In this document: piece after piece, positions 17,214 to 27,066 of the stretch
Layout of the letters: the number at the start of each line of letters is the position of its first letter
Position numbering within the stretch: position 1 is the stretch's first letter
Assembly (NCBI GenBank): GCA_950059165.1
Contig: CATLUC010000008.1
Location: 1 to 31,503, forward strand
DNA from: an uncultured Clostridium sp.
GTDB taxonomy: Bacteria; Bacillota; Clostridia; TANB77; CAG-508
DNA length: 31,503 bases
Direction of reading: 5' to 3'
Notes under the pieces: model-generated
The model's input: only the letters and a program-made list of their open reading frames with translations
Told to the model about the DNA's origin: nothing
Database searches by the model: none
Program-made: the position numbers and the translations under genes

Positions 17214-18896
17214 CTATGATTTTATTTCATATGATATTTTTGTTTCTTTTCCTTTAAATGCAAATACCATTTTTGTAATGTTTGTAAATCCCCTTTCTCT
17301 TAGGTTTTCTTCATATTTCTTTTGTTCTACTTGTTTTTTTGCATTTTCTATTGTTTCTTCTATTGTTTGCTCTTTCATACTTTCTAATACTTTAAATTCC
17401 ATTATAAAGCTATTTCCATTTTTATCTTTTGGCTCTAGCATTATGTCATATCTTCCTACTCCTGATTCTCGGTTTGAATTTACATAGTAGGTATCTTTTA
17501 GTCCGTACTAACATACCGTAAAACAAAGGCATGATAAAAGTTCTCTGCTGTATTTTTTCCTACATCCATAAAACTAAACATTTGCTCTACTAAAATTATG
17601 AATTTTTTTTCAAATTCTTCTAAGTTTAGTGTTATTAGGTCTTTTAGAATTGTGTTTAAGTCATTTCCTATTACTTTATCTTTGAACCAATTATCTATTA
17701 TTTCTTCAAATAAAAATTTTATTTCTGTGTTAGTAATATTTACTTTGTATAGTTTTTTTTGTATGTCTACTTCTTGGGTTACTTTTAAATACCCTGTTCC
17801 TACTAGTAATCCCCAAATATTGTCTTCATTTTTTTCTATTCCTACTATTACTGTTTCTAGGTCTACTTTTACTTCAATTGGCTCATCCTTTAATAATCTT
17901 TCTATTTTTTCTTTTACTGTTGTTGAATTTTTTAATATTAGTTTTATTATGTCATTTGAGCTTGTGTTTACCCAATATGGCACTAAGTCTTTGTCTGTTA
18001 GATAGTTTAATATACTCCATGGATTGTAAATTCCCTCTGTTTTTCCTATTGTGTAACCATCATACCATTTTTTTATATTTTCTTTTTGTTCTTCTATTCC
18101 AAAGTCTTTTACTACTTTTTCCATTTCTTTAGTTGTTATTCCAAAATCTTTGCTAAACTCATCATCTTTTAATACAGTATATACTTTAAAGTTGTTTGCT
18201 CCGACTGAAAATACTTTCTTTTGCTACTCTTGAAACTCCTGTTAATACTGTTTTTTCTAAATATTGGTTATCTTTAAATGTAACACCATAAACGTCTCTT
18301 AAAAATTCTACTGCTTCGTCATAAAAACCTTTTACATATGCATTTTGAAGTGGTACATCATATTCATCTATTAGTAACATGACTGGTTTTTCATATTCTT
18401 TATATAGTAATCTGCTAAGTAATTTTAAGGCATTTTGTAATTCTATTTTATTGGCTTTTAAGTTTAATATGTTTGTAAACATCTCTTTTTCTATATCTAG
18501 CAATTTTTTACTTTTTAATAAACTTGCATGTTCTATAAATACTTCATTCATTTGTGTTTTTAACCCTAAAAGCATCTCTTCGAAATTGCTTCCTCTAGTA
18601 TCTTTTAATGTAATGTAAATTACGGGATAATATCCTAATTTTTCTGTGTATTTTTCTTCTTGTTCCATTATTTTTAATCCTGTAAATAATTCTTTGCAAT
18701 CTTTGCAATTACAATCAAAGTAATATTTTAGCATACTCATGTTTAGAGTTTTTCCAAATCTACGTGGTCTTGTTATTAGTGCTACATTTGATTGATTGTC
18801 TATAATGTCTTTAATAAATAGCGATTTATCAATAAAATAGTTATCTTTTCTTCTTAGCATTTTGAAATCACTTACACCTATTCCTATTCCTTGCAT
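17214..18896 (-). CDS. AAA-like ATPase with C-terminal PD-(D/E)XK nuclease domain, interrupted by three CGG +1 sites
   Basis: A member of the abundant AAA-ATPase-like (PF09820) plus PDDEXK_9 (PF08011) family of unknown function. It begins with MQGIGIGVSDFKMLR and has RPRRFGKTLNMSML as the P-loop (about 43-56) and LLIDEYDVPLQNAY (about 172-185). Near the C-terminus are GRYDIMLEP and FIMEFKV, the D and E-x-K of the nuclease fold. Conventional reading gives three pieces. Skipping the C of in-frame CGG at 18201-18203, 17516-17518 and 17503-17505 restores ESIFSGANNFKVYTV and FVLGMLVGLKDTYYVNSNRESG, the usual family sequence. With three bases removed it is 560 codons. Strong AAGGAGG site before ATG 18896. 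Two sites lie only 13 bases apart. Confidence 0.85.
17503..17505 (-). other. In-frame CGG with +1 shift (AAA/PD-(D/E)XK gene, third site)
   Basis: In the frame corrected at 17516, GTA CGG ACT must be read GTA GGA CTA to give MLVGLKDTYYV. Confidence 0.85.
17516..17518 (-). other. In-frame CGG with +1 shift (AAA/PD-(D/E)XK gene, second site)
   Basis: TTA CGG TAT must be read TTA GGT ATG to give HAFVLGMLVG, with a Gly typical of the family. Confidence 0.85.
18201..18203 (-). other. In-frame CGG with +1 shift (AAA/PD-(D/E)XK gene, first site)
   Basis: AGT CGG AGC must be read AGT GGA GCA to continue as ESIFSGANNFKVYTV. Confidence 0.87.
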
Positions 18897-18948
18897 CTTT
18901 ACCTCCTTAGTTTAGTTTTCCTTTGCTCCTATTCTACAACATATATAA

Positions 18949-18977
18949 TAAAAAAGCAAGTAATAACTTGCTTTTTT
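18949..18977. terminator. Hairpin with T-runs on both strands, no gene directly upstream
   Basis: AAAAAAGCAAGT and ACTTGCTTTTTT form a terminator-shaped hairpin. It lies 53 bases upstream of the AAA-like gene. Its nearest possible clients are both more than 150 bases away, so it may be a barrier or leader attenuator. Confidence 0.6.
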
Positions 18978-19103
18978 GTGTTTTGTAACTATACCTCTAT
19001 TGATACATGGGTTGTCTTTATAATTGTTTGATTTTATCGTTTTTCATCTTTATTGTCAACATATTACGACAAAAATGTCATTCTTTTTTAAACCGTCCTG
19101 TAC

Positions 19104-19109
19104 TATAAT
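19104..19109 (+). promoter_or_regulatory. -10 box before the small XRE regulator
   Basis: TATAAT 30 bases before the start. The -35 (TTCTTT, 19081-19086) is weak. An imperfect palindrome ACGACA-N4-TGTCAT just upstream could be an operator. Confidence 0.45.
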
Positions 19110-19138
19110 CATAAAAAGTATAAGTTGGAGGTTTAAAA

Positions 19139-19327
19139 ATGATTAAACAATATCGATTAGAAAATAATTTATCACAAGAAGAATTGGCTGAAGAAATTGG
19201 TATTAGTTGGCGTCAATTACAAAGGCTTGAACATAATGAAGAAAATACTCGACTTTCAACTTTTAAAAAGATTGTTAAAACTCTAAATGTCCCTGATGAA
19301 GAAATTATTAAATTTATAAAAAAATAA
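19139..19327 (+). CDS. Small XRE-family helix-turn-helix regulator
   Basis: A 62-residue protein that is almost only the HTH domain: YRLENNLSQEELAEEIGISWRQLQRLEHNEENTRLSTFKKIVKTLN has the helix-turn-helix pattern of XRE/Cro proteins. GGAGG lies eight bases before ATG. It is one of two plus-strand genes, flanked by its own terminator. It carries no sensor or dimerisation domain. Its target is unknown; the unusually short size suggests autoregulation or a remnant of a larger module. Confidence 0.85.
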   Translation: MIKQYRLENNLSQEELAEEIGISWRQLQRLEHNEENTRLSTFKKIVKTLNVPDEEIIKFIKK

Positions 19328-19343
19328 AACACAAAAACAAATT

Positions 19344-19379
19344 GGAAAGCCTTGATATTAATATATGTTTCGGCTTTCC
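19344..19379 (+). terminator. Hairpin after the small XRE gene
   Basis: GGAAAGCC / GGCTTTCC stem with a 20-base AT loop followed by TTTAGTTTG, a weak T-tract. Confidence 0.55.
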
Positions 19380-19464
19380 TTTAGTTTGTTCATGTTAAAA
19401 TTTTATCAATAATTTATCAAGTTATTTTATATAAGATAATAATTTTTAATTCTATTATTGTTTT

Positions 19465-22096
19465 TTAGTTAGACATTACATTTTCCTTATAAATTGTTTT
19501 CCCAAATTTTATTTCATTTAGTTTCTTTTGCAACTCCATAATTGGAATTGGAAGTAATGAAATAATAATTGTAATTATCCACTGTGTTTGATTTAAAGAA
19601 ACAAGTTTAAAAATCTCTGCAAAGCTTGGAACTAGTATAACTGATGTTTGTATTATTGTACCTAATATAAAACTTCCAATCAAGAATTTATTTTCTAAAA
19701 TTCCAATTTTGAAGATTGATTGTTCACTTTTTATGTTGAAGCTGTGGACAAGTTCTAATAATCCCATTGAAACAAATGCCATTGTTCTTCCAACTTCTAG
19801 GCTAAAGAATTTATTTCCTAAGCTAAATGCTACTAATGTAAGCATTCCTATCATAATTCCCTCTACTACAATTTTGTTCCACAAGCCATCTGCGAAAATG
19901 CCTTTTTTGCTAGATACTGGTTTTTTATGCATAATGTCTTTTTCAGGTGGCTCTAAGCCAATTGCAATTGCAGGTAGTGAGTCTGTTACTAAGTTTATCC
20001 ATAAAAGCTGTATTGCAAGTAATGGTGATTTTAGTCCAAGTACTAGCCCCATAAATATAGTTACAATTTCTCCTATGTTTGTAGCAATTAAAAAATGTAT
20101 TGCTTTTTTGATATTATCATAGATGTTTCGTCCTTGTTTTACTGTTTCAACAATAGTTACAAAATTATCATCTGCTAATACCATATCTGCTGCATTTTTT
20201 GCAACATCAGTTCCATTTTTCCCCATAGCTATTCCAATATCTGCATTTTTTAAGGCTGGGCTGTCATTTACCCCATCACCTGTCATTGCTACAACTGCCC
20301 CTGTTTTTTGCCATGCTTTTACAATTCTTACTTTGTGTTCTGGTGTAACCCTTGCAAATACTGCATAATTTGCAATTGTTTTTTCTAGTTCGTTTTGTGG
20401 AATTTTATCTAATTCTTGACCTGTTATTGCTTTGTCATTTTGACCTAAAATAGACAAATCTTTTGCTATTGCTTTTGCTGTTGCAATATGGTCACCTGTT
20501 ATCATAACAGTTTTTATTCCTGCTCTTTTACAAGTTTTTACTGCTTCTTTTACACCTTCTCTTGGTGGGTCTATCATTCCAATTAAACCTACAAATATCA
20601 AGTTATTTTCTATGGTGTTTGTATCTATTTTTTGTGGTAAAAAGTCCAAATCTTTATATCCTACTGCAATAACTCTTAAAGCCTTTTGTGCCATTTTCTC
20701 GTTTTCCTTTTGAATTTTTGCCTTCTCTAAAATAGATTCTTGCTCTAAAACCCCTGATATTTGCTTTTGACATCTTTCTAAAAGAACGTCTGGTGCTCCT
20801 TTTGTTATAATTCTGTATTTATTTCCTATTTTGTGGATAGTTGTCATCATTTTTCTATTAGAATCAAAAGGTATTTCATTTACTCTTGGCATAGTTTTAT
20901 ATAATTCATTTTTGTCTTTGCCATTATTTAAGCCATTTGTAACTATTGCAACTTCGGTTGGTTCTCCTTTTGCCTCTTGTCTTTGGTTTTGATATGTAAT
21001 GTCACAATCTGTACACATAGTTCCAAGTTCTGTTAAAAAATTTATATCTTTAGAATTTATTTCTACTACTTTCATTTTGTTTTGTGTTAATGTTCCTGTT
21101 TTGTCAGAACAAATTACAGATGAACTTCCTAATGTTTCTACTGCTGGAAGTTTTCTAATAATGCTATTTTTCTTAGCCATTTTTGTAACTCCAATTGATA
21201 ACATTATTGTTACAATAGCTGGTAATCCTTCGGGTATTGCTGCAACTGCTAATCCTACTGATGTCATAAACATTTCAATTGGGTCAATTTTTTTGATTAT
21301 TCCAATTACAAAAATTATAAAACATATTGCCAAACATACAATACCAAGTATTTTTCCTACTTGTCCTAATTTCTTTTGAATTGGTGTTTCTGGGGCTTCG
21401 TCTTCTATCATCATATTAGCAATTTTTCCAACCTTTGTATCCATCCCAATGTCTGTTACAATTGCTTTTCCATGACCATTAACTACAATACTTGCCATAA
21501 ATGCCATATTGTTCATATCTCCGAAGTGGCACATTTGGCTTGCAAATTTTATCTGCCTCTTTTAGGACAGGCTCTGTTTCACCTGTTAAACTTGACTCTT
21601 CTATTTTCAAATTAAAGCTTTCTATAATCCTGCTGTCTGCTGGCACATAATTTCCTGCTTCTAAAATCACAACATCTCCTGGAACAACATCTTCAGCATT
21701 TATTTCATTCATTTGCCCATCTCTTATTACCTTTGCTTTTGGTGGAGTCATCTCTTGCAATGCCTCTATGGACTTTTCAGCTTTTGCTTCTTGCACTACT
21801 CCCATAATTGCATTTAAAACTACAATGGCTATAATAATAACCGAATCGATGTAATCATTTTCTCCTTGAATACTAGAAATTACAGCTGAAATAATTGATG
21901 CCATAATTAAAATAATAATCATAAAATCATTAAACTGCTTGATAAACTTAATAAAAATACTTTCCTTTGGCTTGTCCTTTAATTTGTTTTTGCCATACTT
22001 TTGCCCTCTTCTTTGTGCCTCCTCTTTGCTAAGCCCATACTTAAAATCTGTTTCTAGCTTCCTTAAAACCTCTTCTTTTCTTAAAGTTTCCCACAT
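19465..22096 (-). CDS. Ca2+-transporting P-type ATPase (PMCA/SERCA type), interrupted by one CGG +1 site
   Basis: A P2A-type ATPase exporting calcium. In order: cation-ATPase N-terminal domain (WETLRKEEVLRKLETDFKYGLS), actuator TGET (about 173), M4 VAAIPEGLP, DKTGTLT phosphorylation site (about 330), TGDHIATAKAIA, TGDGVNDSPALK, and M6 NLVTDSLPAIAIG, matching the Ca2+ site pattern of SERCA-like pumps. Conventional reading breaks it after 205 residues. At 21521-21523 the sequence CTT CGG AGA must be read CTT GGA GAT, giving NVPLGDMNNMAFMAS, and the gene then closes at 877 codons. The CGG at 21841-21843 is out of frame (TCG GTT) without shift. Start ATG 22096 is preceded by AAGGAGGAG. Structured element copy B lies immediately upstream. 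Confidence 0.88.
21521..21523 (-). other. In-frame CGG with +1 shift (Ca2+-ATPase)
   Basis: CTT CGG AGA must be read CTT GGA GAT; the motif VPLGDMNN(M) in the actuator region is expected in this family. Confidence 0.9.
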
Positions 22097-22123
22097 AGTT
22101 TCTCCTCCTTTGTCATTTTGTCG

Positions 22124-22866
22124 CGTTAGGTGTCGCGTTAGGGACGTTTCCTTTGTGACATTTTTATGTTAATTACATTTTTGCTTGGTTTTTTTGTCCC
22201 TTAGTAAATTCTATGTGGGTTGTTGTTAATTTATGACTATGTGACGTTGGGGACGTTTCCTTTTTCACATTTTTGTGAATTTGGGGACACATCTTATATT
22301 TGCCAACTTAAATAACAAATCTTGATTTTTAGGGGAGATTTATTTTAATATAAGGGAAGAACAATATATAAAATATTTATGAAATTTCGAATGCAACTTA
22401 GAAAATATTTAGGAATTCTTAGCCTATAAAATGAGGGATGTTCACGTCGATCCGTAGGTGAGGACTACAAGAACAAAAGGAGCATGATTTGAATTTTTGA
22501 CTTTTTAGATTACTTATATGCTCCGTCTTTGTTCGTTCGCCAAAATTGCAAAGCAATTTTGTGTGAAATTTTTTGTCTTATAGTAACTTACGAAGAAAGT
22601 TACTATAAGATAAAGAGGCTCATTTTATAGGATTAGAATTTCTTAATATTTGTAAGGCAGCCGAGAATTGAATAAATATTTTAGATATTATTCTTCCCAT
22701 TATTTAATTATCTTTCTCATCTAAAAATCAAGATTTGTAGTTTAAAATAGCAACACTGGTAAATGTGTAATATTTAAGATGTGTCCCAAATTTCACAAAA
22801 ATGTGAAAAAAGAAACGTCCCCAATGTCACAAAAATGTGAAAAAGGAAACGTCCCCAATCGCACAA
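22124..22866. mobile_element. Structured repeat-bounded element, copy B
   Basis: Same architecture as copy A. Inner arms are at 22241-22295 and 22776-22830, with an extra half-unit outside each (about 22124-22165 and 22830-22866). Inside the arms a long imperfect inverted repeat (about 22316-22382 against 22666-22745, sharing AAATCTTGATTTTTAG and GGGAAGAA) leads to the branched core. It lies between the Ca2+-ATPase start and the smc stop codon, which is only about ten bases from its right edge. No coding capacity. Confidence 0.78.
22403..22665 (+). ncRNA. Conserved multibranched core, possible structured RNA (copy B)
   Basis: Stems: 22403-22419 with 22635-22651; 22423-22435 with 22619-22631; 22471-22487 with 22517-22534; 22542-22549 with 22553-22560; 22576-22589 with 22597-22610; possible pseudoknot GGCT 22617-22620 with AGCC 22659-22662. 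Compared with copy A the stem sequences change on both sides while pairing persists, for example CCTATAAAATGAG/CTCATTTTATAGG here against GAAATATATGGAG/CTCTATATATTTC. Confidence 0.55.
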
Positions 22867-22874
22867 ACGCAATA

Positions 22875-25800
22875 TTATGCAAGTTTCATTGATAGTAGTT
22901 TAGATATACCATTTTCTTCCATTGTTACACCATAGACTGTATCTGCTGCTTCCATTGTTCCCTTTCTGTGTGTTATTACTAGGAATTGAGTGTCTTTCGA
23001 GAATTTTTTTAGGTATTCAGCAAATCTGTATACATTTACATCATCTAGTGCTGCTTCTATTTCATCTAATACACAAAATGGTGCTGGGTTGATTTTTAGT
23101 ATTGCAAATAGCAAGGCTATTGCTGTAAAGGCTTTTTCTCCACCTGATAATAGCATCATGTTTTGTAGTTTTTTTCCTGGTGGTTGTACTGCTATTTCTA
23201 TTCCACATTCTAGGATGTTTTCTTCGTCTTCTAGCCTTAGAGAGGCATTTCCTCCACCAAATAGTTCTTTGAATACTTCTTCAAAGTTTTTGTTTATTAT
23301 TGCAAATTGTTTTTGGAATTGTTCTTTCATTGTTGAAGTCATTTCTAATATTATTTTTCTTAGTTTGCTCATTGTGTCTTCTAAGTCTACTCTTTGTTCA
23401 CTCATAAAGTCATATCTTTCTTTTAGGTTTTTGTATTCTTCAATTGAATCTACATTGACACTTCCTAAATTTCTTAATTGATTTCTTAAATTGTTTACTT
23501 GTTTTTGTATGTTTGCCACATTTTCTGGTTTTTTGTATTCTTCTCCTACATTGTTTGGTGTTAGCTCATATTCTTCCCACATTTTGTTTATTATGGTGTT
23601 TATATCTTCTTCAAGTTTTGTTTTCTTTACATCTATTTTGACTATTTGTGCCTTTAGGTCTTCTATAATGTTAAATTTGCTTGTAATTTCTTCTTCTTGT
23701 TTTGATAACTTTTCGTTTTTGTCTATTCTATCTTTTTTTAGTTCTTCTATTTTTTCTCCACTTGTGTTTACTTCTTCTTTTATTTGTTTGATTTTTTCTT
23801 TTGTTTCTTTTATTGATTGCTCTAGTTCAAAGTTGTCATGTGTGATTTTTTCTATTTGTTCTTTTTTATTTTGTATACTTTTATTTGCATTCTCAATTTC
23901 TTGGTTAATTCTATCTTGCATTTCTTTTATTGAGCTTTCGCTTTCGTCAAATGATGAAACAGATATTTTTAGGTTTGTAATGTCATAGTTTAGGTCATCT
24001 ACATATTTTTGATTATCTTGATTTAGTTTTGCAAATTCTGAGATTATTGCAGTTAGTTTTTCTGTACTTTTAGTTAATTCTTCTATTTGTTTTTCAAGTT
24101 TTTGTTTTTCCTCAAATGCTTCTTTCTTTTGGTTTTCTAATGTTTCTTGCTCTTCTTTTAATTTGTTTAAGCGAGTTTGTGTTTTTGCTATGTTTTCATC
24201 TATTGCAACTACTTTTTGTTTTTCAGTAGCATATGTAATGTCAATTTCTTGCAACTCTTTTTCAAGGCTTGTTGAATTTTCTAAAGTTTCTTGTATTGAT
24301 GCTTCATAGTCTTGTTTTTCTTTTTCAAGTTTTTCTATTTTTACTTTTAATTCTTTTATTTCTTTCTCTAGTTTTTCAATTTCTTTTCCTCTTCCTAAAA
24401 TGTTTACTGTTTTTTTACTAACAGAACCACCTGTAATTCCACCAGAACTGTTTATTACATCTCCTTCTAATGTAATAATTCTAAAAGAATATCCATTTTG
24501 TTTGGCAACTTTAATAGCTGTATCCATATTGTCTACAATTACTGTTCTGCCTAACAAATTGATGACAATTTGTTCATATTTTTTGTCAAATTTTATTAGG
24601 TCAGATGCAATTCCAATTAGTCCTTCTTCTTGACTTTTGATTTTATCTAGTTTTTTTCCTTTTACTGAACTAATTGGTAAAAAAGAGGCTCTTCCTAAGT
24701 TGTTTTTTCTTAGGTGTTCTACCAATTTTTTTGCATCTTGTTCAGTTTCAGTTACAATGTTTTGTAAGCTTGCTCCTAAGCACATTTCAATTGCTGTTTG
24801 ATATTTTTCTGGCACATCTATGATATTTGCTAGTACTCCATGCATTCCTTTTCCTAGGTCTTTTATGTTTTCACAGTCTTTTAAAAGAGATTTTACACTT
24901 TTTATATACCCTTCTTTTTCTTTTTCTGTTTCAATTAAAAATTTTAGTTTTGACTCTTTTATTCTCATTTCATTTTGATAGTTATGTATTGTGTTTTGGT
25001 ATTGCTCAATTTTTTTGTCTGATTCTTCTTTTACTGCTGAAATTTCTTCCATTGATTTTAAGATTTTGTTTCTTTTGCTATCAATTTCATAAAATTGTTT
25101 TGCTATCTCTTCTTTTTGGAGCCTTGTGCTGTCTAGTTCAGATATATAGCTTGCAATTTCAGTTTTAATTTGGTTTTGTCTTTTTTGGTCATTTTCGCAA
25201 TTTACTTCTAATGTTTTTATTTGTGCTTGTAACTCATATTTTTCGTCAGTATTTTTTTCTACTTGTTGTTTATGTTGTTCTATTTCTAATTCTTTGCTAG
25301 ATAGTTTTTTGGTTATTTTTGCAAGTTCTTCTTCTTTTTCTTCTAGTTCTTTTTCAAACTTTTCTTTGTTTTGCTTTAAGTTTACTTTCTTTTCTTCTCT
25401 TTGTTTCATTTCTTCTTCAAGTTCTTGCTTTTTTGATATTGACTCTTCTATTTCTTTTTCAAATCTTTCTTTGTTTTCTTGATTATTGTGAATTCTAGTT
25501 TGAGCTACATTTATGTCAGAGTTTAGCATTTCAATTTCTTTTTGACTGGCAAACCCTAAATTTGACATTTCTTCTATTTGGTTTGTTATTTCATCAATTT
25601 GCATTTTTAGTTCTTCTTTTAATTGCTTTATTCTTTCTAGTTTTTGCTCTTCTTCTTCACACTGTGTTTTGTAGATTTCTTCATCTTTTACAATTTCTGT
25701 TAGGCTTTCTTTGTATTTTTCTATATTATATAAAAATAGCCCTATTTCTATATTTTTTAGTTCTTCTTTTAGGTTTAGATATTTTTTTGCCTTTTCGGCT

Positions 25801-26424
25801 TGTCCTTTAAGAGGCTCTATATTTGCTTCTATTTCTGATAAAATATCATTTATACGAAGTAGATTTAATTTGGTATGTTCTAATTTCTTTTCGCTTTCTT
25901 GCTTTCTTACCCTGTATTTTACAATACCTGATGCTTCTTCAAAGATATGCCTTCTGTCTTCTGATTTGTTGCTTAGTATTTCATCAATTTTTCCTTGTCC
26001 TATTATAGAGTAACCATCTTTTCCAATTCCTGTGTCCATAAATAGTTCTAAAACATCTTTTAGCCTACATGGTACTTTGTTTATGAAATACCCTGTTTCT
26101 CCACTTCTATATATTTTTCTAGTTATTGTAACTTCTGTGTATTCGATTGGAAGTGAACCATCTTGGTTGTCAAATATTAAAGAAGCCTCTGCAAATCCTA
26201 GAGACTTTCTGTTTTGTGTTCCTGCAAATATGATGTCTAGGGATTTTGTTCCTCTTAATGCCTTCATACTTTGCTCTCCGAAGTATCCATCTTATACTGT
26301 CTGATATGTTACTTTTTCCTGAGCCGTTTGGTCCTATTACTCCTGTTATTCCTGGTCTGAATTCTAGTACAGTTTTATCTGCAAATGATTTAAACCCTTG
26401 TAATTCTAATCTTTTTAAATACAT
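22875..26424 (-). CDS. smc: Chromosome partition protein Smc, interrupted by one CGG +1 site
   Basis: The bacterial condensin ATPase, which acts with ScpA/ScpB to organise and segregate the chromosome. N-terminal head with MYLKRLELQGFKSFADKT and Walker A GPNGSGKSN (about 33-41); long coiled coils; hinge around GMHGVLANIIDVPEKYQ and GGITGGS; second coil; C-terminal head with LSGGEKAFTAIALLFAI and Walker B CVLDEIEAALDD. At 26278-26280 the sequence CTT CGG AGA must be read CTT GGA GAG, giving RWILGEQSMKALRGTK, the invariant Smc motif. The gene then has 1183 codons, the usual size. Without the shift the product would end at 84 residues with no ABC signature, so loss of function is implausible for this usually important gene. 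AAAGGTGAT precedes ATG. Confidence 0.93.
26278..26280 (-). other. In-frame CGG with +1 shift (smc)
   Basis: CTT CGG AGA must be read CTT GGA GAG for the motif WILGEQSMKALRG. The Gly is strongly conserved in Smc proteins. Confidence 0.93.
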
Positions 26425-26501
26425 TTATTATCACCTTTTGTTTAGTATATTTACATTATAACAATTACTACTTTTTTTTGCAAGATTTTTTTATAATCTA
26501 C

Positions 26502-26532
26502 AAAAATAGAAGTATTTCTACTTCTATTTTTT
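26502..26532. terminator. Terminator between the XRE gene and smc
   Basis: AAAAATAGAAGTA / TACTTCTATTTTT stem with a four-base loop and T-runs on both strands. Confidence 0.85.
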
Positions 26533-26551
26533 CTTTAGTCTTGTTCTATTC

Positions 26552-26884
26552 TTATACAAACCTTGCATTTGATACCATTTGAGCTATGTTATATATTAGA
26601 CGTTGTTTTTCTGGTGAACAATTTACTAATGTTTCATATAGTTCTTTGTCTAAATAATTAGGACTTTTTGTTTCACTTCCAGCTATTAGGTATTCTATAC
26701 TAGTGTTTAGTGCATGACTTATTTGTGCTAGTCTCCTTAAATTTATATGTGTAGCACCCCTTTCTACTCTACTAATAAATACAGTTGTTACATCAATTTC
26801 TTCTGATAGCCTCTCTTGTGTCCAACCTTGTCTTTTTCTTGCATCTTTTATCCTTTGTCCTATTATTTTATAATCAATATTCAT
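26552..26884 (-). CDS. XRE-family transcriptional regulator
   Basis: A 110-residue protein with an N-terminal HTH (about 8-64): IGQRIKDARKRQGWTQERLSEEIDVTTVFISRVERGATHINLRRLAQISHALN, typical of SinR/phage-repressor-like regulators. The C-terminal about 40 residues (SPEKQRLIYNIAQMV) resemble the short helical tails of clostridial XRE proteins. It has its own promoter (26909-26937) and terminator, so it is a monocistronic gene between the ABC importer region and smc. Target unknown. Confidence 0.88.
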   Translation of the reverse strand: MNIDYKIIGQRIKDARKRQGWTQERLSEEIDVTTVFISRVERGATHINLRRLAQISHALNTSIEYLIAGSETKSPNYLDKELYETLVNCSPEKQRLIYNIAQMVSNARFV

Positions 26885-26908
26885 ATTACCACTTCCTTTT
26901 CATAAGTA

Positions 26909-26937
26909 AATATAACATCATCAGTTCCATTTGTCAA
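26909..26937 (-). promoter_or_regulatory. Promoter of the XRE regulator
   Basis: Perfect TTGACA (26932-26937), 17-base spacer, TATATT (26909-26914) on the minus strand, followed by AAAAGGAAG before ATG. Confidence 0.75.
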
Positions 26938-27027
26938 TACATTTTTTCTAATTTATATGTAAATTTTTATAATTAAATAAATGTAAGCTGTAAATATAAA
27001 TTTACTAAGAAAAATTAAGCCGTTTTA

Positions 27028-27066
27028 CATAAAAATGTTGCAAAAGAAACGTCCCTAATGGGACAT
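27028..27066. repeat. Solo REP-like half-unit overlapping a gene end
   Basis: ATGTTGCAAAAGAAACGTCCCTAATGGGACAT matches the outer half-unit of the right arms. It supplies the last codons (Met-Ser-His) and the TAG stop of the substrate-binding protein gene. Confidence 0.7.
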
